DNA of 64,000 nt, from NCBI GenBank assembly GCA_020725625.1, contig DYET01000196.1:1-64000 (forward strand), written 5' to 3'. This stretch comes from Desulfovirgula sp. (GTDB taxonomy: Bacteria; Bacillota; Desulfotomaculia; Desulfotomaculales; Desulfocucumaceae). Below the pieces are notes generated by a model. It was not told the DNA's origin. It did no database searches and saw only the letters and a list, made by a program, of their open reading frames with translations. Positions 38,669 through 48,914 of the stretch are shown one piece after another (within the stretch, counting starts at the first letter, position 1; each line of letters begins with the position of its first letter). Position numbers and translations under genes: made by a program.

Positions 38669-40087
38669 TTGTCCGAACAGAGCCAAGTAATCTTTGCCAC
38701 TGCGGTTTTTTTGATTACTTACGGGGTTATTGTGTCTGAAAAAATACATAGGGCCGTAGTGGCCCTGGTGGGCGCCTCCCTGATGGCGCTGACCAAGATC
38801 CTCAGCGTGGAACAGGCCGTGGAGGCCATTGATTTTAACACCATCGGCCTCCTGGTGGGGATGATGATCATCGTCGGGATTACCAGGCAGACCGGTGTGT
38901 TCGAGTATCTGGCCATCAAGGCGGCCAAGCAGTCGGGCGGGCACCCCCTCAAGATAATGGCCGCCCTGGGCCTGGTGACGGCCGTCCTCTCGGCCTTCCT
39001 GGACAACGTGACCACGGTTCTCCTGATTGTGCCGGTCACCTTTGCCATCGCGAAAAAGCTGGAGATAAGTCCCCTGCCGTACCTAATCGTGGAAATCCTG
39101 ACCTCGAACATCGGGGGTACGGCAACGCTTATCGGCGATCCGCCCAACATCATGATCGGCAGTGCCACCGCCCTGGGGTTCATGGACTTTGTCATCAACC
39201 TTACGCCTGTGGTTGCTGTCGTCTACATCCTGACGGTGTTCCTGCTCAGGATTGTGTACAGAAAGCAGCTGGTATCCGACCCCGAACGCCAGAAAAGCAT
39301 AATGGAACTAAACGAAAACGACGAAATAAAGGACCCGGCCCTGCTTAAAAAATGCCTCTTGGTACTTTTCCTGACCATAACGGGCTTTATCCTGCACCAA
39401 TTCGTTCACCTGGAGTCCTCAGTAATCGCCTTGAGCGGCGCCAGCCTCCTTCTCCTGATCACCAGGGAGGACCCCGAGCACGCCCTGCACGCGGTGGAGT
39501 GGCCGGTGATTTTCTTCTTTGTGGGCCTGTTCATAATCGTCGGCGCCCTGGAGCACGTAGGCGTGATCGAAGCGGTGGCCAGGTTCTGCATCGAGGTTAC
39601 CGGCGGGGAAGTGATTTCAACAGGGATCCTGATTCTCTGGATTTCGGCCATCGCCTCGGCCTTTGTGGACAACATCCCCTTCGTGGCCACCATGATCCCG
39701 CTCATTAATGACATGGGCAGGCTGGCTTCGATTGAAAACCTGAATTTTCTCTGGTGGTCCCTGTCCCTGGGCGCCTGTCTGGGCGGCAACGGAACCGTCA
39801 TAGGGGCCTCGGCCAATGTCGTGGTAATCGGGATGGCTGAAAAGAGGGGCACTCACATCAGTTTCATCGGCTTTATGAAGGTGGCCTTTCCCCTGATGAT
39901 CATGTCCATCGTTGTCTCCATGTTATACCTACTCTTCTGGCTGTTTTTCCCGGGGATGGTCTCCCTTCTGGGCACGCTGGCCTTCTGCGTATTTCTCGGC
40001 CTTGTCCTCGTGCCGGCCAATAGAAAACTGGACAGGGCCGCCGCGTCACCCGGGCTGACCAGGCAGGGAGTCCCGGGACCGGAGTAG
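38669..40087 (+). CDS. ArsB/NhaD-type (IT superfamily) ion transporter
   Basis: VGMMIIVGITRQTGVFEYLAIKAAKQSGGHPLKIMAALGLVTAVLSAFLDNVTTVLLIVPVT...NIGGTATLIGDPPNIMIGSA. Confidence 0.92.
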   Translation: MSEQSQVIFATAVFLITYGVIVSEKIHRAVVALVGASLMALTKILSVEQAVEAIDFNTIGLLVGMMIIVGITRQTGVFEYLAIKAAKQSGGHPLKIMAALGLVTAVLSAFLDNVTTVLLIVPVTFAIAKKLEISPLPYLIVEILTSNIGGTATLIGDPPNIMIGSATALGFMDFVINLTPVVAVVYILTVFLLRIVYRKQLVSDPERQKSIMELNENDEIKDPALLKKCLLVLFLTITGFILHQFVHLESSVIALSGASLLLLITREDPEHALHAVEWPVIFFFVGLFIIVGALEHVGVIEAVARFCIEVTGGEVISTGILILWISAIASAFVDNIPFVATMIPLINDMGRLASIENLNFLWWSLSLGACLGGNGTVIGASANVVVIGMAEKRGTHISFIGFMKVAFPLMIMSIVVSMLYLLFWLFFPGMVSLLGTLAFCVFLGLVLVPANRKLDRAAASPGLTRQGVPGPE

Positions 40088-40230
40088 AAGGCTCATCAGG
40101 AAAGCCCGCCACGCGTACCTGGAGGGATGGCCGCCGCGGCGGCCGTCCCTTTTCCTCCGCGTCCGCGATGCGCGTAACCGCCAGCCGGGCTATAATGGAA
40201 ATGAGGATTTTTTGAAAAGGAGGTCGGCAC

Positions 40231-40431
40231 ATGTTCATCATCGACCGCCTGGAGGACCGCTGGGCAGTCATCGAACACGGCAGGGAAACTTTCAACCTCC
40301 CGCGGGAACTGATTCCTCAGGGGGCCATGGAGGGGGACGTCATCGTCATAAGTGTAACCGTCGACACCAAGGCCACGGAGGACCTGAAAAAGGATGTACG
40401 GGCACTGGCCGGCAATCTGTTCAAGGATTAA
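40231..40431 (+). CDS. DUF3006 domain protein
   Basis: MFIIDRLEDRWAVIEHGRETFNLPRELIPQGAMEGDVIVI; pairs with the downstream MBL-fold gene. Confidence 0.85.
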   Translation: MFIIDRLEDRWAVIEHGRETFNLPRELIPQGAMEGDVIVISVTVDTKATEDLKKDVRALAGNLFKD

Positions 40432-40438
40432 GGCCGCC

Positions 40439-41290
40439 GTGAAAAGGTTGATTGCCGTTGTCCTTGCCGTACTGCTTCTGGCCGGGTGCGCCGGTGGCAG
40501 GCTCCAAACGGCCGTGGAAAAGGCTGCCGGCCTTGAGGTTCACTTCCTGGATGTCGGCCAGGGCGACTGCATCCTGGTACGGTTTCCGGACGGGCGAAAC
40601 ATGTTGGTGGATGCCGGCTCAACCAAAAGCGCCGGTACCGTGGTCAACTACCTGAAAAAAAACGGGGTCCGGAAGCTGGACTTTGTGGTGGCCACCCATC
40701 CCCACGAAGATCACATCGGGTCCCTTGACGCGGTCATTAAGGCCTTTGAAATCGGTGAGGTATTCATGCCCGGGGCGACCACCACCACCAAGACCTTCCG
40801 GGATGTCCTGGCGGCCGTAAGGGACAAGGGGCTAAAGATAACCACGGCCAGGGCCGGCCTGAACATACTGAGGTCCGACAATCTGTCGGCGGACATCATC
40901 GCCCCCCATGGCAGCCAATACGAATCCCTGAACAACCACTCGGCGGTGGTTAAAATTACGTACGGCCGGGTCGGTTTCCTTTTAACCGGTGACGCCGAGG
41001 CCCAGTCCGAGGCGGAAATGCTGGCCGGCAGCGCTTCCAGCCTAAAGGCGGATGTCCTCAAGGTCGGCCACCACGGAAGCAAGACGTCAACCTCAACCCC
41101 GTTTCTGAAAGCCGTCGCCCCCAGATATGCGGTCATCAGCCTTGCGGCTGACAACGACTACCACTACCCCCACAAGGTTGTCCTGGACAGGCTAAAAAAA
41201 GCCGGAGTACAGGTCCTGAGGACGGACCAGAAGGGAACAATAGTGTTTGCGACAGATGGAAAGGATATCACCTTCAGTACTGAGAAATAG
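40439..41290 (+). CDS. ComEC/Rec2-like MBL-fold hydrolase, probable lipoprotein
   Basis: Lipobox LLLAGCAGG; VHFLDVGQGDCILVRFPDGRNMLVDAGS; ATHPHEDHIGSLDAVI; VLKVGHHGSKTST. Confidence 0.93.
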   Translation: MKRLIAVVLAVLLLAGCAGGRLQTAVEKAAGLEVHFLDVGQGDCILVRFPDGRNMLVDAGSTKSAGTVVNYLKKNGVRKLDFVVATHPHEDHIGSLDAVIKAFEIGEVFMPGATTTTKTFRDVLAAVRDKGLKITTARAGLNILRSDNLSADIIAPHGSQYESLNNHSAVVKITYGRVGFLLTGDAEAQSEAEMLAGSASSLKADVLKVGHHGSKTSTSTPFLKAVAPRYAVISLAADNDYHYPHKVVLDRLKKAGVQVLRTDQKGTIVFATDGKDITFSTEK

Positions 41291-41300
41291 TAAACCCTTT

Positions 41301-41326
41301 TAACCCGGGCGGCCGCCCGGGTTTGT
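41301..41326 (+). terminator. Palindromic terminator after MBL-fold gene
   Basis: aacccgggcggccgcccgggtttg. Confidence 0.65.
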
Positions 41327-41557
41327 ATTCATGAATTTCCGATGGCGCGGGGAATTTTACTCTTTAAACTTGATGCAGAAAAAGGTCGGATTGTATTCAG
41401 TTATTTCAGCAATTATAAAGAAATTTATTTTATTTTTTATATAATTAATGTATATATTTAATTTTTGCCGGGATCTTGTCATAAAGGATCTGTAAATGTT
41501 AAACTAAATAGGGTAATTATAGGCTTGAATTACAAAAAAAGCTTGCGGGTGATAAGG

Positions 41558-41812
41558 ATGCCTTCTTACAAAGGCGCAAGAAATTTCTGGGTTCTGGTTG
41601 CTCTTCTTCTCATCGGCGGGCTGGCGGGCACCGCTGCGGCCGACGCGCTGGGGCCGTACGTTCCCTTTTTGAAGTCCACGGCCAGGATAGGTTTTGACCC
41701 TTTCACCCTGGACCTTCGTTTTATGACCATGACCATCGGGTTTAAAATGGGGCTAAGCGTCCTCACCGCCCTGGGGCTGATAATCGGGTACTGGGTGTAC
41801 AGGAAATTATAA
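41558..41812 (+). CDS. DUF4321 small membrane protein
   Basis: FWVLVALLLIGGLAGTAAADALGPYVPFLKSTARIGFDPFTLDLRFMTMTIGFKMGLSVLTALGLIIGYWVYRKL. Confidence 0.8.
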   Translation: MPSYKGARNFWVLVALLLIGGLAGTAAADALGPYVPFLKSTARIGFDPFTLDLRFMTMTIGFKMGLSVLTALGLIIGYWVYRKL

Positions 41813-41892
41813 TACAGGGATTTCTTCCGTAGCACCAGCACCGCACTTTTGACGGATGGGGGCCGGCGATTATTAAACCGGGGGGTTGGTTT

Positions 41893-42510
41893 GTGCCGCT
41901 TATATACCTGGCTTCGGCTTCGCCCAGGAGAAAGGAGCTGCTGGAACAGCTGGGCCTGCCGTTCACCGTGGTGATAAGAAATGTCGACGAAAGGGTAAGG
42001 GAACTCCTGCCGCCCGGGAGGCTGGTGGAAACCCTGTCCGAGAGAAAGGCCAGGCAGGTGGCCGGGGAACTGGACCAGGGACTGGTTATAGGATCGGACA
42101 CGGTGGTGGTCTGGCGGGACCGGATTCTCGGAAAACCCGGAAGCAGGCGGGAAGCACTGGAGATGCTGGCCTGCCTGCAGGGAGACGAGCACAGCGTTTA
42201 TTCGGGCCTGGCCGTAATCGACGTTGAAACCGGGGCGGTTCACGTTTCCCACGAGCGCACCCGGGTTTTTTTCAGGCCGGCCGCCATGGCCGAGCTTGAA
42301 GCGTACGTCGACACCGGGGAACCCATGGACAAGGCCGGGGCGTACGCGGTTCAGGGTCTCGGGGCGGTTTTTGTAACCGGCATCGAGGGCTGTTACTTCA
42401 ACGTGGTGGGGCTTCCGCTGCCCAGGCTGGCCCGGGTGTTAAAGGGTTTCGGGGTCGATGTGCTCGGCTTGAACTCAAAAGCCGGGTGCAATGATCAGGT
42501 TGTTTTTTAA
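41893..42510 (+). CDS. maf: Maf-like nucleotide pyrophosphatase
   Basis: LIYLASASPRRKELLEQLGLPF; GSDTVVVWRDRILGKP; DKAGAYAVQGLGAVFV. Confidence 0.97.
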   Translation: MPLIYLASASPRRKELLEQLGLPFTVVIRNVDERVRELLPPGRLVETLSERKARQVAGELDQGLVIGSDTVVVWRDRILGKPGSRREALEMLACLQGDEHSVYSGLAVIDVETGAVHVSHERTRVFFRPAAMAELEAYVDTGEPMDKAGAYAVQGLGAVFVTGIEGCYFNVVGLPLPRLARVLKGFGVDVLGLNSKAGCNDQVVF

Positions 42511-42524
42511 AGGATAGATGCAAG

Positions 42525-43211
42525 ATGCGGTACCGCGCCAGGATAAAGGACATGCCTTCGGATCAGCGGCCCAGGGAAAGGCTGATCAGGGAAGGATCCC
42601 GGGCCCTCAGCGACCCGGAACTGCTGGCCATTTTGCTGCGCACCGGGTCGTCAGAAAAGAGCGCGGTTGAGCTGGCTACTGAGGTTTTGAACTGTTTCTC
42701 AGGGCTGAAGAACCTTGTCCAGGCCGGGGTGGAGGAGTTAAGCTCAATTAAGGGGATGGGCCCGGTTAAAGCCGCCCAGTTGAAGGCAGCCCTGGAAATA
42801 GGCCGCAGGCTGGCTTTAGTTTCGGTAAGTGAGCGGCCGTCGATAAGGGGGCCGCAGGATGCCGCCGCCATGGTCATGGAGGAAATGCGGCACTTGGACA
42901 GGGAGCACTTTTGCGCCCTGCTCCTGAATACGAAGCACCAGGTGCTGGCAAAGGAGACAATCTCCATCGGCACCCTTAATTCCTCCGTGGTGCACCCCAG
43001 GGAACTGTTCAAGGCGGCCATAAAAAGGAGCGCCTCGGCGGTAATCCTGGTGCACAACCACCCCAGCGGCGACCCCACGCCCAGCAGGGAGGACAGGGAA
43101 ATCACCCGGCGCCTTCAGGATGCCGGATCAATAATCGGCATTGAGGTCTTAGATCACATCGTCATTGGGGATAATAGATTTATCAGTTTCAGGGACAAGG
43201 GCATGTTATAA
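42525..43211 (+). CDS. radC: RadC/JAB-domain DNA repair protein
   Basis: RERLIREGSRALSDPELLAILLRTGS; VILVHNHPSGDPTPSREDREITRRL. Confidence 0.97.
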   Translation: MRYRARIKDMPSDQRPRERLIREGSRALSDPELLAILLRTGSSEKSAVELATEVLNCFSGLKNLVQAGVEELSSIKGMGPVKAAQLKAALEIGRRLALVSVSERPSIRGPQDAAAMVMEEMRHLDREHFCALLLNTKHQVLAKETISIGTLNSSVVHPRELFKAAIKRSASAVILVHNHPSGDPTPSREDREITRRLQDAGSIIGIEVLDHIVIGDNRFISFRDKGML

Positions 43212-43226
43212 GGCTTCGCTTCAGGT

Positions 43227-44291
43227 GTGCAATCAGATGATCGGAGGGGACAGAAGATGAGGTTGGGGCTTTTCTCCAGGGACATGGGCATAGATCTGGG
43301 CACCGCAAACTCGCTGGTGTACCTTAAGGGGAAGGGGATAGTTTTAAGAGAGCCCTCGGTGGTGGCCATACAGAAGGACTCCGGCCAGGTGCTGGCCGTG
43401 GGCGAGGAGGCCAAGCAGATGATCGGCCGGACCCCCGGAAACATTATTGCCATCCGGCCCATGAAGGACGGCGTGATTGCCGATTTCGACGTCACCCAGA
43501 GCATGATTAAATATTTCATAAGAAAATCCCTGAGGGGAAAAACCTTTCTGGTTCATCCCCGGGTGGTGGTTTCTGTTCCCTCCGGGGTGACCGCCGTGGA
43601 GGAAAGGGCCGTCAGGGAGGCGGCCATGCAGGCCGGGGCAAGGGAGGCCTACCTGGTTGAAGAGCCCATGGCGGCGGCCATCGGGGCAGGATTGCCGGTA
43701 CACGAACCCACCGGGAACATGGTCGTCGATATTGGCGGCGGGACCACCGAGGTGGCGGTGATTTCCCTCGGGGGGATAGTAACCAGCCGGTCCATACGTA
43801 TTGCCGGGGACGAGATGGACGAGGCCATAGCCCAGCACGTCAAGAAAACCTACAACCTGATGATTGGCGAAAGGACTTCCGAAGAGATTAAGATCGAGAT
43901 AGGAACGGCCTATCCTCCGGAAAGAAACGAGATTTTCGACGTGCGCGGAAGGGACCTGATTACCGGCCTTCCCAAGACCGTTCAGATTACCTCCGAGGAA
44001 GTGTACAAGGCGCTTTCGGAACCAGTTTCGTCGATCCTGGAGGCGATCAGGTCCACCCTGGAAATAACGCCGCCGGAACTGGCTGCCGACATCATGGACC
44101 GGGGAATTTTCATGGCCGGGGGAGGGTCCCTGCTGAAGGGACTGGACCGGCTGGTCAGCCAAAACACGGGGATGCCGGTACACCTGGCCGACGAGCCGCT
44201 GCTGGCGGTGGCTTACGGGACCGGGAGGGTGCTGGAAAACATCGATATGCTGAGGAAGGTCCTGATTAACCCGCGCAGGATTTCAAAATAA
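43227..44291 (+). CDS. mreB: Rod shape-determining protein MreB
   Basis: [30 protein letters not shown]. Confidence 0.98.
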   Translation: MQSDDRRGQKMRLGLFSRDMGIDLGTANSLVYLKGKGIVLREPSVVAIQKDSGQVLAVGEEAKQMIGRTPGNIIAIRPMKDGVIADFDVTQSMIKYFIRKSLRGKTFLVHPRVVVSVPSGVTAVEERAVREAAMQAGAREAYLVEEPMAAAIGAGLPVHEPTGNMVVDIGGGTTEVAVISLGGIVTSRSIRIAGDEMDEAIAQHVKKTYNLMIGERTSEEIKIEIGTAYPPERNEIFDVRGRDLITGLPKTVQITSEEVYKALSEPVSSILEAIRSTLEITPPELAADIMDRGIFMAGGGSLLKGLDRLVSQNTGMPVHLADEPLLAVAYGTGRVLENIDMLRKVLINPRRISK

Positions 44292-44480
44292 CTGGGGATT
44301 TGAAAACTGGATGACAGCCTCCCGGATCCCGGTTCCTGACCTCCGCTTCCAGCCTCGAGATAAATTTCCTGGTGCTTTAACCTGCGTTAAGTTATACAAT
44401 ATTTGTGGCGGTTTCAGCCCGACACCGATCAAAGGGCCCGGAGCCGAACCGACGGTAAACCTGCCGCCCGGGGTGATGCT

Positions 44481-45437
44481 GTGATTCGCAGGAACAACAC
44501 CAAAAGGATAATTCTTTTGGGCATGCTGGTCATCTTCATGCTGACACTGATGAACTACACCAAATTCGACCGGGCCGGTGTTTCCCCGATGGAGTCTTCA
44601 CTAAGGGACCTGTTCGCTCCCGTGCAGGGCCTGGCGATGAACCTGGGGCACCGCTTAAGAGAGCTGGTGTCCTTTCCTTTTACCCTTGCCAGGGCGGCCG
44701 ATGAAAATCAGTTGATGAAAAAGAAAATCTCCGAGTTGGAAGGGCGCCTTAGGGAGTACGAGGAGTTGAGGTCCGAAAATGAAAGGCTGAAAAAACTCCT
44801 CGACTTTAAAACGGGCGTGGCCCCGGTAATGGGCTACGACCTTACAGCGGCGGCCGTGATTGCCAGGGACCCCGGCAACTGGTTCGGCCTTATTACCTTA
44901 AACAAGGGATCCCGGGAGGGCCTTCAGCCCAACATGGTGGTTTTGAACTCCCAGGGACTGGTCGGCCGGATAACGTCGGTGACTCCCCAAACCGCCGAAG
45001 TGCTTCTGATTACCGATCCCAGGAGCGGGGTGGCGGCGCTGATTCAGGAAAGCAGGGCCCCGGGACTGGTGGAAGGAGTGGCCAGTTCTCCGGGCAGGAT
45101 GAAGATGGTGCGCATCCCCATCGGAACAGATTTCAGCGGCGGGCAGGTGGTGGTCACCTCCGGCTTTGGCAGCCTGTACCCCAAGGGAATTCCCATCGGG
45201 CGGATTCTGGACGGGGACAGGGAGCCCTCGGGGCTGTTCAGCAGCGCGGTAATTATACCTTTTGTTGATTTTAACCGGCTGGAGGAGGTAATGGTGATTA
45301 CAGGCACCCGTACTTCTCAGGCGGCGGCTAGAGTCACCGAACTGCCTTACCCCTGGGGTGAGGGTAAAACCGACCTGATGGGGCGATCGCCAGGAGCCAT
45401 CAGGGCCGGTGAGGGGAACGGGGTGGTCCGCCGGTGA
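44481..45437 (+). CDS. mreC: Rod shape-determining protein MreC
   Basis: Between mreB and mreD; coiled coil then LTAAAVIARDPGNWFGLITLNKGSREGLQPNMVVLNSQGLVGRI. Confidence 0.95.
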   Translation: MIRRNNTKRIILLGMLVIFMLTLMNYTKFDRAGVSPMESSLRDLFAPVQGLAMNLGHRLRELVSFPFTLARAADENQLMKKKISELEGRLREYEELRSENERLKKLLDFKTGVAPVMGYDLTAAAVIARDPGNWFGLITLNKGSREGLQPNMVVLNSQGLVGRITSVTPQTAEVLLITDPRSGVAALIQESRAPGLVEGVASSPGRMKMVRIPIGTDFSGGQVVVTSGFGSLYPKGIPIGRILDGDREPSGLFSSAVIIPFVDFNRLEEVMVITGTRTSQAAARVTELPYPWGEGKTDLMGRSPGAIRAGEGNGVVRR

Positions 45438-45934
45438 GATTTTACCTCTTGGTCTTTTTGCTGGCTGCAGCCCTGTTCGTCCAGGCAACCCTGCTTAATC
45501 TCCTTTCAGTCTGGGGAGTCAAGCCGGATCTGGTGATTATTATCGTCACCTTCAACGCATTTTTGCGGGGGTCCCGGGAAGGCGCCCTGGTGGGGTTCCT
45601 GGGAGGTCTTTTTAAAGACCTGGCTGTGGGCGGCTATATCGGGATGAACGCCCTTTCCGCCATGGCTGCGGGCTACCTGATTGGCCTGACTGAATCGAAG
45701 CTTTACAAGGACAGCGTCCTGATCGTTTTTTTTCTGGTCTGGCTTTCATCCTTCACCTCCCAGTTTTTGAACTATATCCTGCTGACCACGGTTGACGTTT
45801 ATATTTCTCCCGGGGTTGCCCTGTTCAACGTGATCATCCCCACGGCCACCTACACGGCCTTGCTAACGCCGCTTTTCTACCGCAGGTTTTACCGGTCGAA
45901 CCAAAGGGGCCTGTTGTATACCGAAAAAATATAG
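45434..45934 (+). CDS. mreD: Rod shape-determining protein MreD
   Basis: Hydrophobic MreD-like protein overlapping the mreC stop. Confidence 0.92.
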   Translation: MRFYLLVFLLAAALFVQATLLNLLSVWGVKPDLVIIIVTFNAFLRGSREGALVGFLGGLFKDLAVGGYIGMNALSAMAAGYLIGLTESKLYKDSVLIVFFLVWLSSFTSQFLNYILLTTVDVYISPGVALFNVIIPTATYTALLTPLFYRRFYRSNQRGLLYTEKI

Positions 45935-46053
45935 AAAATTGTCCTTTCCCGCCTGCGCCGGGATAAACCGGGGGCAGGGAGCCCCGCACAGGCGGGCCGG
46001 GCCCGGCAGGGGATGCCCGATAAACTATTCCCGTATTTAGAAAGGGCATTGAG

Positions 46054-48327
46054 TTGGAAAAGAGATCAATTGAAAAAAAAATCAAAATACTGAGCGGCAT
46101 ACTGGCGGCATTGTTCCTCCTGCTTCTGGGAAGGCTGGGTTTCATGCAGATAGTGGAGGCGAACCGGTACCGCACCCTGGCCACCCTCAACCACCAGCGC
46201 CTGATTACGGTTCAGGCTCCCAGGGGGGAAATTATCGACCGCAACGGCGTGCGCCTGGTTATGAACAAGCCGGTGTACACCGTTTCCCTGGTCTATCTCG
46301 GACTGGCGGATTCCGGGCGGGTGGTCAAGCTTCTGGCTAAACTCCTGGAGGGCGACAGCAGCCTGAAGGGGTTGACCGCCCAGCAAATCCAGCAGGATAT
46401 CGAAGAAAAAATCAAAGACCACAAGCGTTTGTACGAACCGGTCCGGGTGGCGGTGAACGTTTCCCAGGAAACCGTAAACAAGCTGGAGGAGCAGCGCCTG
46501 GAGCTGCCGGGGGTAATTATCGACGTGGAGCCCGTCCGTCACTACCCTTTTGGGGACCTGCTGGGCGAGGTGCTGGGGTATGTCCGGGAAATCACCGGTG
46601 ACCAGCTTGAGTCCCACCGGGATCAAGGTTATCAGATGGGGGATTCCTTCGGCCAGGTCGGGCTGGAAAACGCTTACGAAAGTTACCTGCGCGGCAAAAA
46701 AGGGGCCAGGCAGGTGGAAGTCGACGCCCAGGGACGCCCGGTGAGGGACCTGGGATTCAAACCGCCGGTACCCGGCAACAACCTGATTACCACCATTGAC
46801 CACCGGGTTCAGAGGACCGCCCAGGACGCGGTTGCCTGGGCCGTCCAGCAGACCAGGAAGGGCATTGCCAAGGTTCCGCCCGACCAGCCCATCACCGGCG
46901 CCGCCGTAGTGATTGACGTAAACACGGGGGAAGTTCTGGCCATGGTTTCCATCCCGTCGTACGACCTGAATATCTTTTCCCAGCCGCTTCAGGCCAGGAA
47001 GTACAACGAGCTGTTGAAAACCGGCGCCCTGCGCAACCATGCCATACAGACCACCTATACCCCCGGTTCAACCTTCAAAATGGCCATCCTTACGGCTTTT
47101 TTGGAGGGTAAAATTGTCACCCCCAAGACCGCCATCAATGACCCCGGCTACTACAAGTATAAAAAGGACTGGAAGGAGGGCGGGCATGGGATCGTGGACG
47201 CCGTGGGGGCAATCAAGCATTCCTGCGACACGTACTTCTACCAGTTTGGAATTATGGCGGGCCCGGATCTGATGGGCAAGTACGCCGCGGAATACGGCCT
47301 GGGCCAACTTACCGGCGTCGACCTGCCCGGAGAGGAGGCGGGCACGGTGGCCTCCAGGGAATTGAAGAAAAAAATCTGGGCGGGGAACACCTGGGAGTCC
47401 CGGTGGCATGAATACGACAGCATGGACATGGCCATCGGCCAGCAGGAGACCAAGTTAACCGCCGTGCAGCTGGCGAACTACGTGGCCGCCATTGCCAACG
47501 GCGGCACCATCTACCGCCCTCACCTGGTCAAGAAGGTGGTCAGCCCGGACGGGGCGGAACTCAAGGTCATCGGGCCGGAGGTCGTCAGGAAAATCAACGT
47601 GTCGGCCGAAACCCTCGGAATTGTCCGGGAGGGGATGCGCCAGGTGGCCACGGGTGACGGCACCGGGTCCGCCGCGTTCTGGGGGGCTCCCTACCGGGTG
47701 GCCGCCAAAACCGGAACCGCCGAGGTGGGGGACAAGGCCCAGAACGCCCACGCCCTCTATGTCGCCTATGCTCCTTACGAAAAGCCCGAGGTGGCCGTTT
47801 CCGTAATTATAGAGTTCGGGTACCAGGGAAGCTCCCTTGGAGGTCCCGTGGCCAGAAAAATCCTCGATGCTTACTTCCAGTCAAAAAAGGAAGGCGCCCA
47901 GGAAAGCGCCAGGGAACCTGCCCCGGGCGCGGTCCGGGAGGTGCCTCCGGCGGCCCAGGAAGCTGCGGGCGTGGTCCGGGCCCCGGTTTCCGGGGGATCC
48001 GGCGCCGGTTCCTCCCCCGGGCAGGAAGGAGCCGCAGCAAACCGTGATCAGGGGCGGGGGAGCGGAACAGCAAGCCCGCCGGGACAGGACGCCACAGGGG
48101 CGGTCCGCCCGCCGGCGCAGGGGGGAACAGCCCCGGGCAGTCCCAGACAGGATAATGCCGGCAGGACGGATACCGGTAACGGCGCCCGGCAGCCGGCGAA
48201 TGCACCGCCGGCATCAGGCGCCGGCCAGGGCGGTCAGCCCGGGCAGGGCCAGCCGGCCGGAACCGGGACGCAGCCGGCCGCCGGCAACGCCGGGACCCAG
48301 CCCCGGGACAGGGAAACCAGTCACTAG
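46054..48327 (+). CDS. mrdA: Penicillin-binding protein 2 (MrdA) with long low-complexity C-terminal tail
   Basis: TPGSTFKMAILTAFLEG, AAKTGTAEVGDKAQNAHALYVAYAP; tail ~150 aa rich in G/P/Q/A. Confidence 0.94.
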   Translation: MEKRSIEKKIKILSGILAALFLLLLGRLGFMQIVEANRYRTLATLNHQRLITVQAPRGEIIDRNGVRLVMNKPVYTVSLVYLGLADSGRVVKLLAKLLEGDSSLKGLTAQQIQQDIEEKIKDHKRLYEPVRVAVNVSQETVNKLEEQRLELPGVIIDVEPVRHYPFGDLLGEVLGYVREITGDQLESHRDQGYQMGDSFGQVGLENAYESYLRGKKGARQVEVDAQGRPVRDLGFKPPVPGNNLITTIDHRVQRTAQDAVAWAVQQTRKGIAKVPPDQPITGAAVVIDVNTGEVLAMVSIPSYDLNIFSQPLQARKYNELLKTGALRNHAIQTTYTPGSTFKMAILTAFLEGKIVTPKTAINDPGYYKYKKDWKEGGHGIVDAVGAIKHSCDTYFYQFGIMAGPDLMGKYAAEYGLGQLTGVDLPGEEAGTVASRELKKKIWAGNTWESRWHEYDSMDMAIGQQETKLTAVQLANYVAAIANGGTIYRPHLVKKVVSPDGAELKVIGPEVVRKINVSAETLGIVREGMRQVATGDGTGSAAFWGAPYRVAAKTGTAEVGDKAQNAHALYVAYAPYEKPEVAVSVIIEFGYQGSSLGGPVARKILDAYFQSKKEGAQESAREPAPGAVREVPPAAQEAAGVVRAPVSGGSGAGSSPGQEGAAANRDQGRGSGTASPPGQDATGAVRPPAQGGTAPGSPRQDNAGRTDTGNGARQPANAPPASGAGQGGQPGQGQPAGTGTQPAAGNAGTQPRDRETSH

Positions 48328-48389
48328 GGTTTAGACATTTTGGCTTAGATTCCGCCCCTTGAATAGTGTTTTTGGGGATTTACTGGCAA

Positions 48390-48428
48390 CCTGGGGTCCG
48401 GTGCAAATCACCGGACTTTAAAATTTTT
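48390..48428 (+). terminator. Rho-independent terminator after mrdA
   Basis: ggtccggtgcaaatcaccggactttaaaatttttt. Confidence 0.85.
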
Positions 48429-48490
48429 TAGCAGGATTTGGTTGCCGCCTGTAGAATTCATTAACCAGCCAGTAAACGGGGTGAGGCAGG

Positions 48491-48883
48491 TTGGACAACC
48501 GGAGGAAAACTGCCGGCAAACAGATCCTGGACGAAATAGAAGGAGATGAGAATACAATCCTGATCAGGCGGACGCTGAGATCGGGACAGAAGTTTCACTA
48601 CAGCGGAAACGTGGTGGTTATGGGCGATGTCAACCCCGGCGCTGAGGTGGTGGCAACGGGTAACATCATAGTCATGGGTCAAATAAGGGGGATGGTGCAT
48701 GCCGGGGCCGAAGGCGACGAGTCGGCCATGGTCATGGCCTTCCGCCTGCAGCCCACCCAGCTCAGGATAGCGAACCATATAACCCGTCCGCCGGATGACG
48801 AGGTGGCGGACAGCTCCGTGCCGGAGATGGCAAGGATAAAGAACGGAGTGGTGACCATCGAAAGCTATCCTGCCAAAGCATAG
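48491..48883 (+). CDS. minC: Septum site-determining protein MinC, C-terminal domain only
   Basis: ILIRRTLRSGQKFHYSGNVVVMGDVNPGAEVVATGNIIVMGQIRGMVHAGAEGDESAMVMAFRLQPTQLRIAN; directly before minD. Confidence 0.93.
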   Translation: MDNRRKTAGKQILDEIEGDENTILIRRTLRSGQKFHYSGNVVVMGDVNPGAEVVATGNIIVMGQIRGMVHAGAEGDESAMVMAFRLQPTQLRIANHITRPPDDEVADSSVPEMARIKNGVVTIESYPAKA

Positions 48884-48914
48884 AGGATCGACACTCATCA
48901 AGGGAGGACGTTTT

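Noticed and set aside
44327-44362. Additional heptad array upstream of mreC
   Set aside because: Some 7-nt phasing can be drawn (ggatccc ggttcct gacctcc gcttcca) but the units are too divergent to support.
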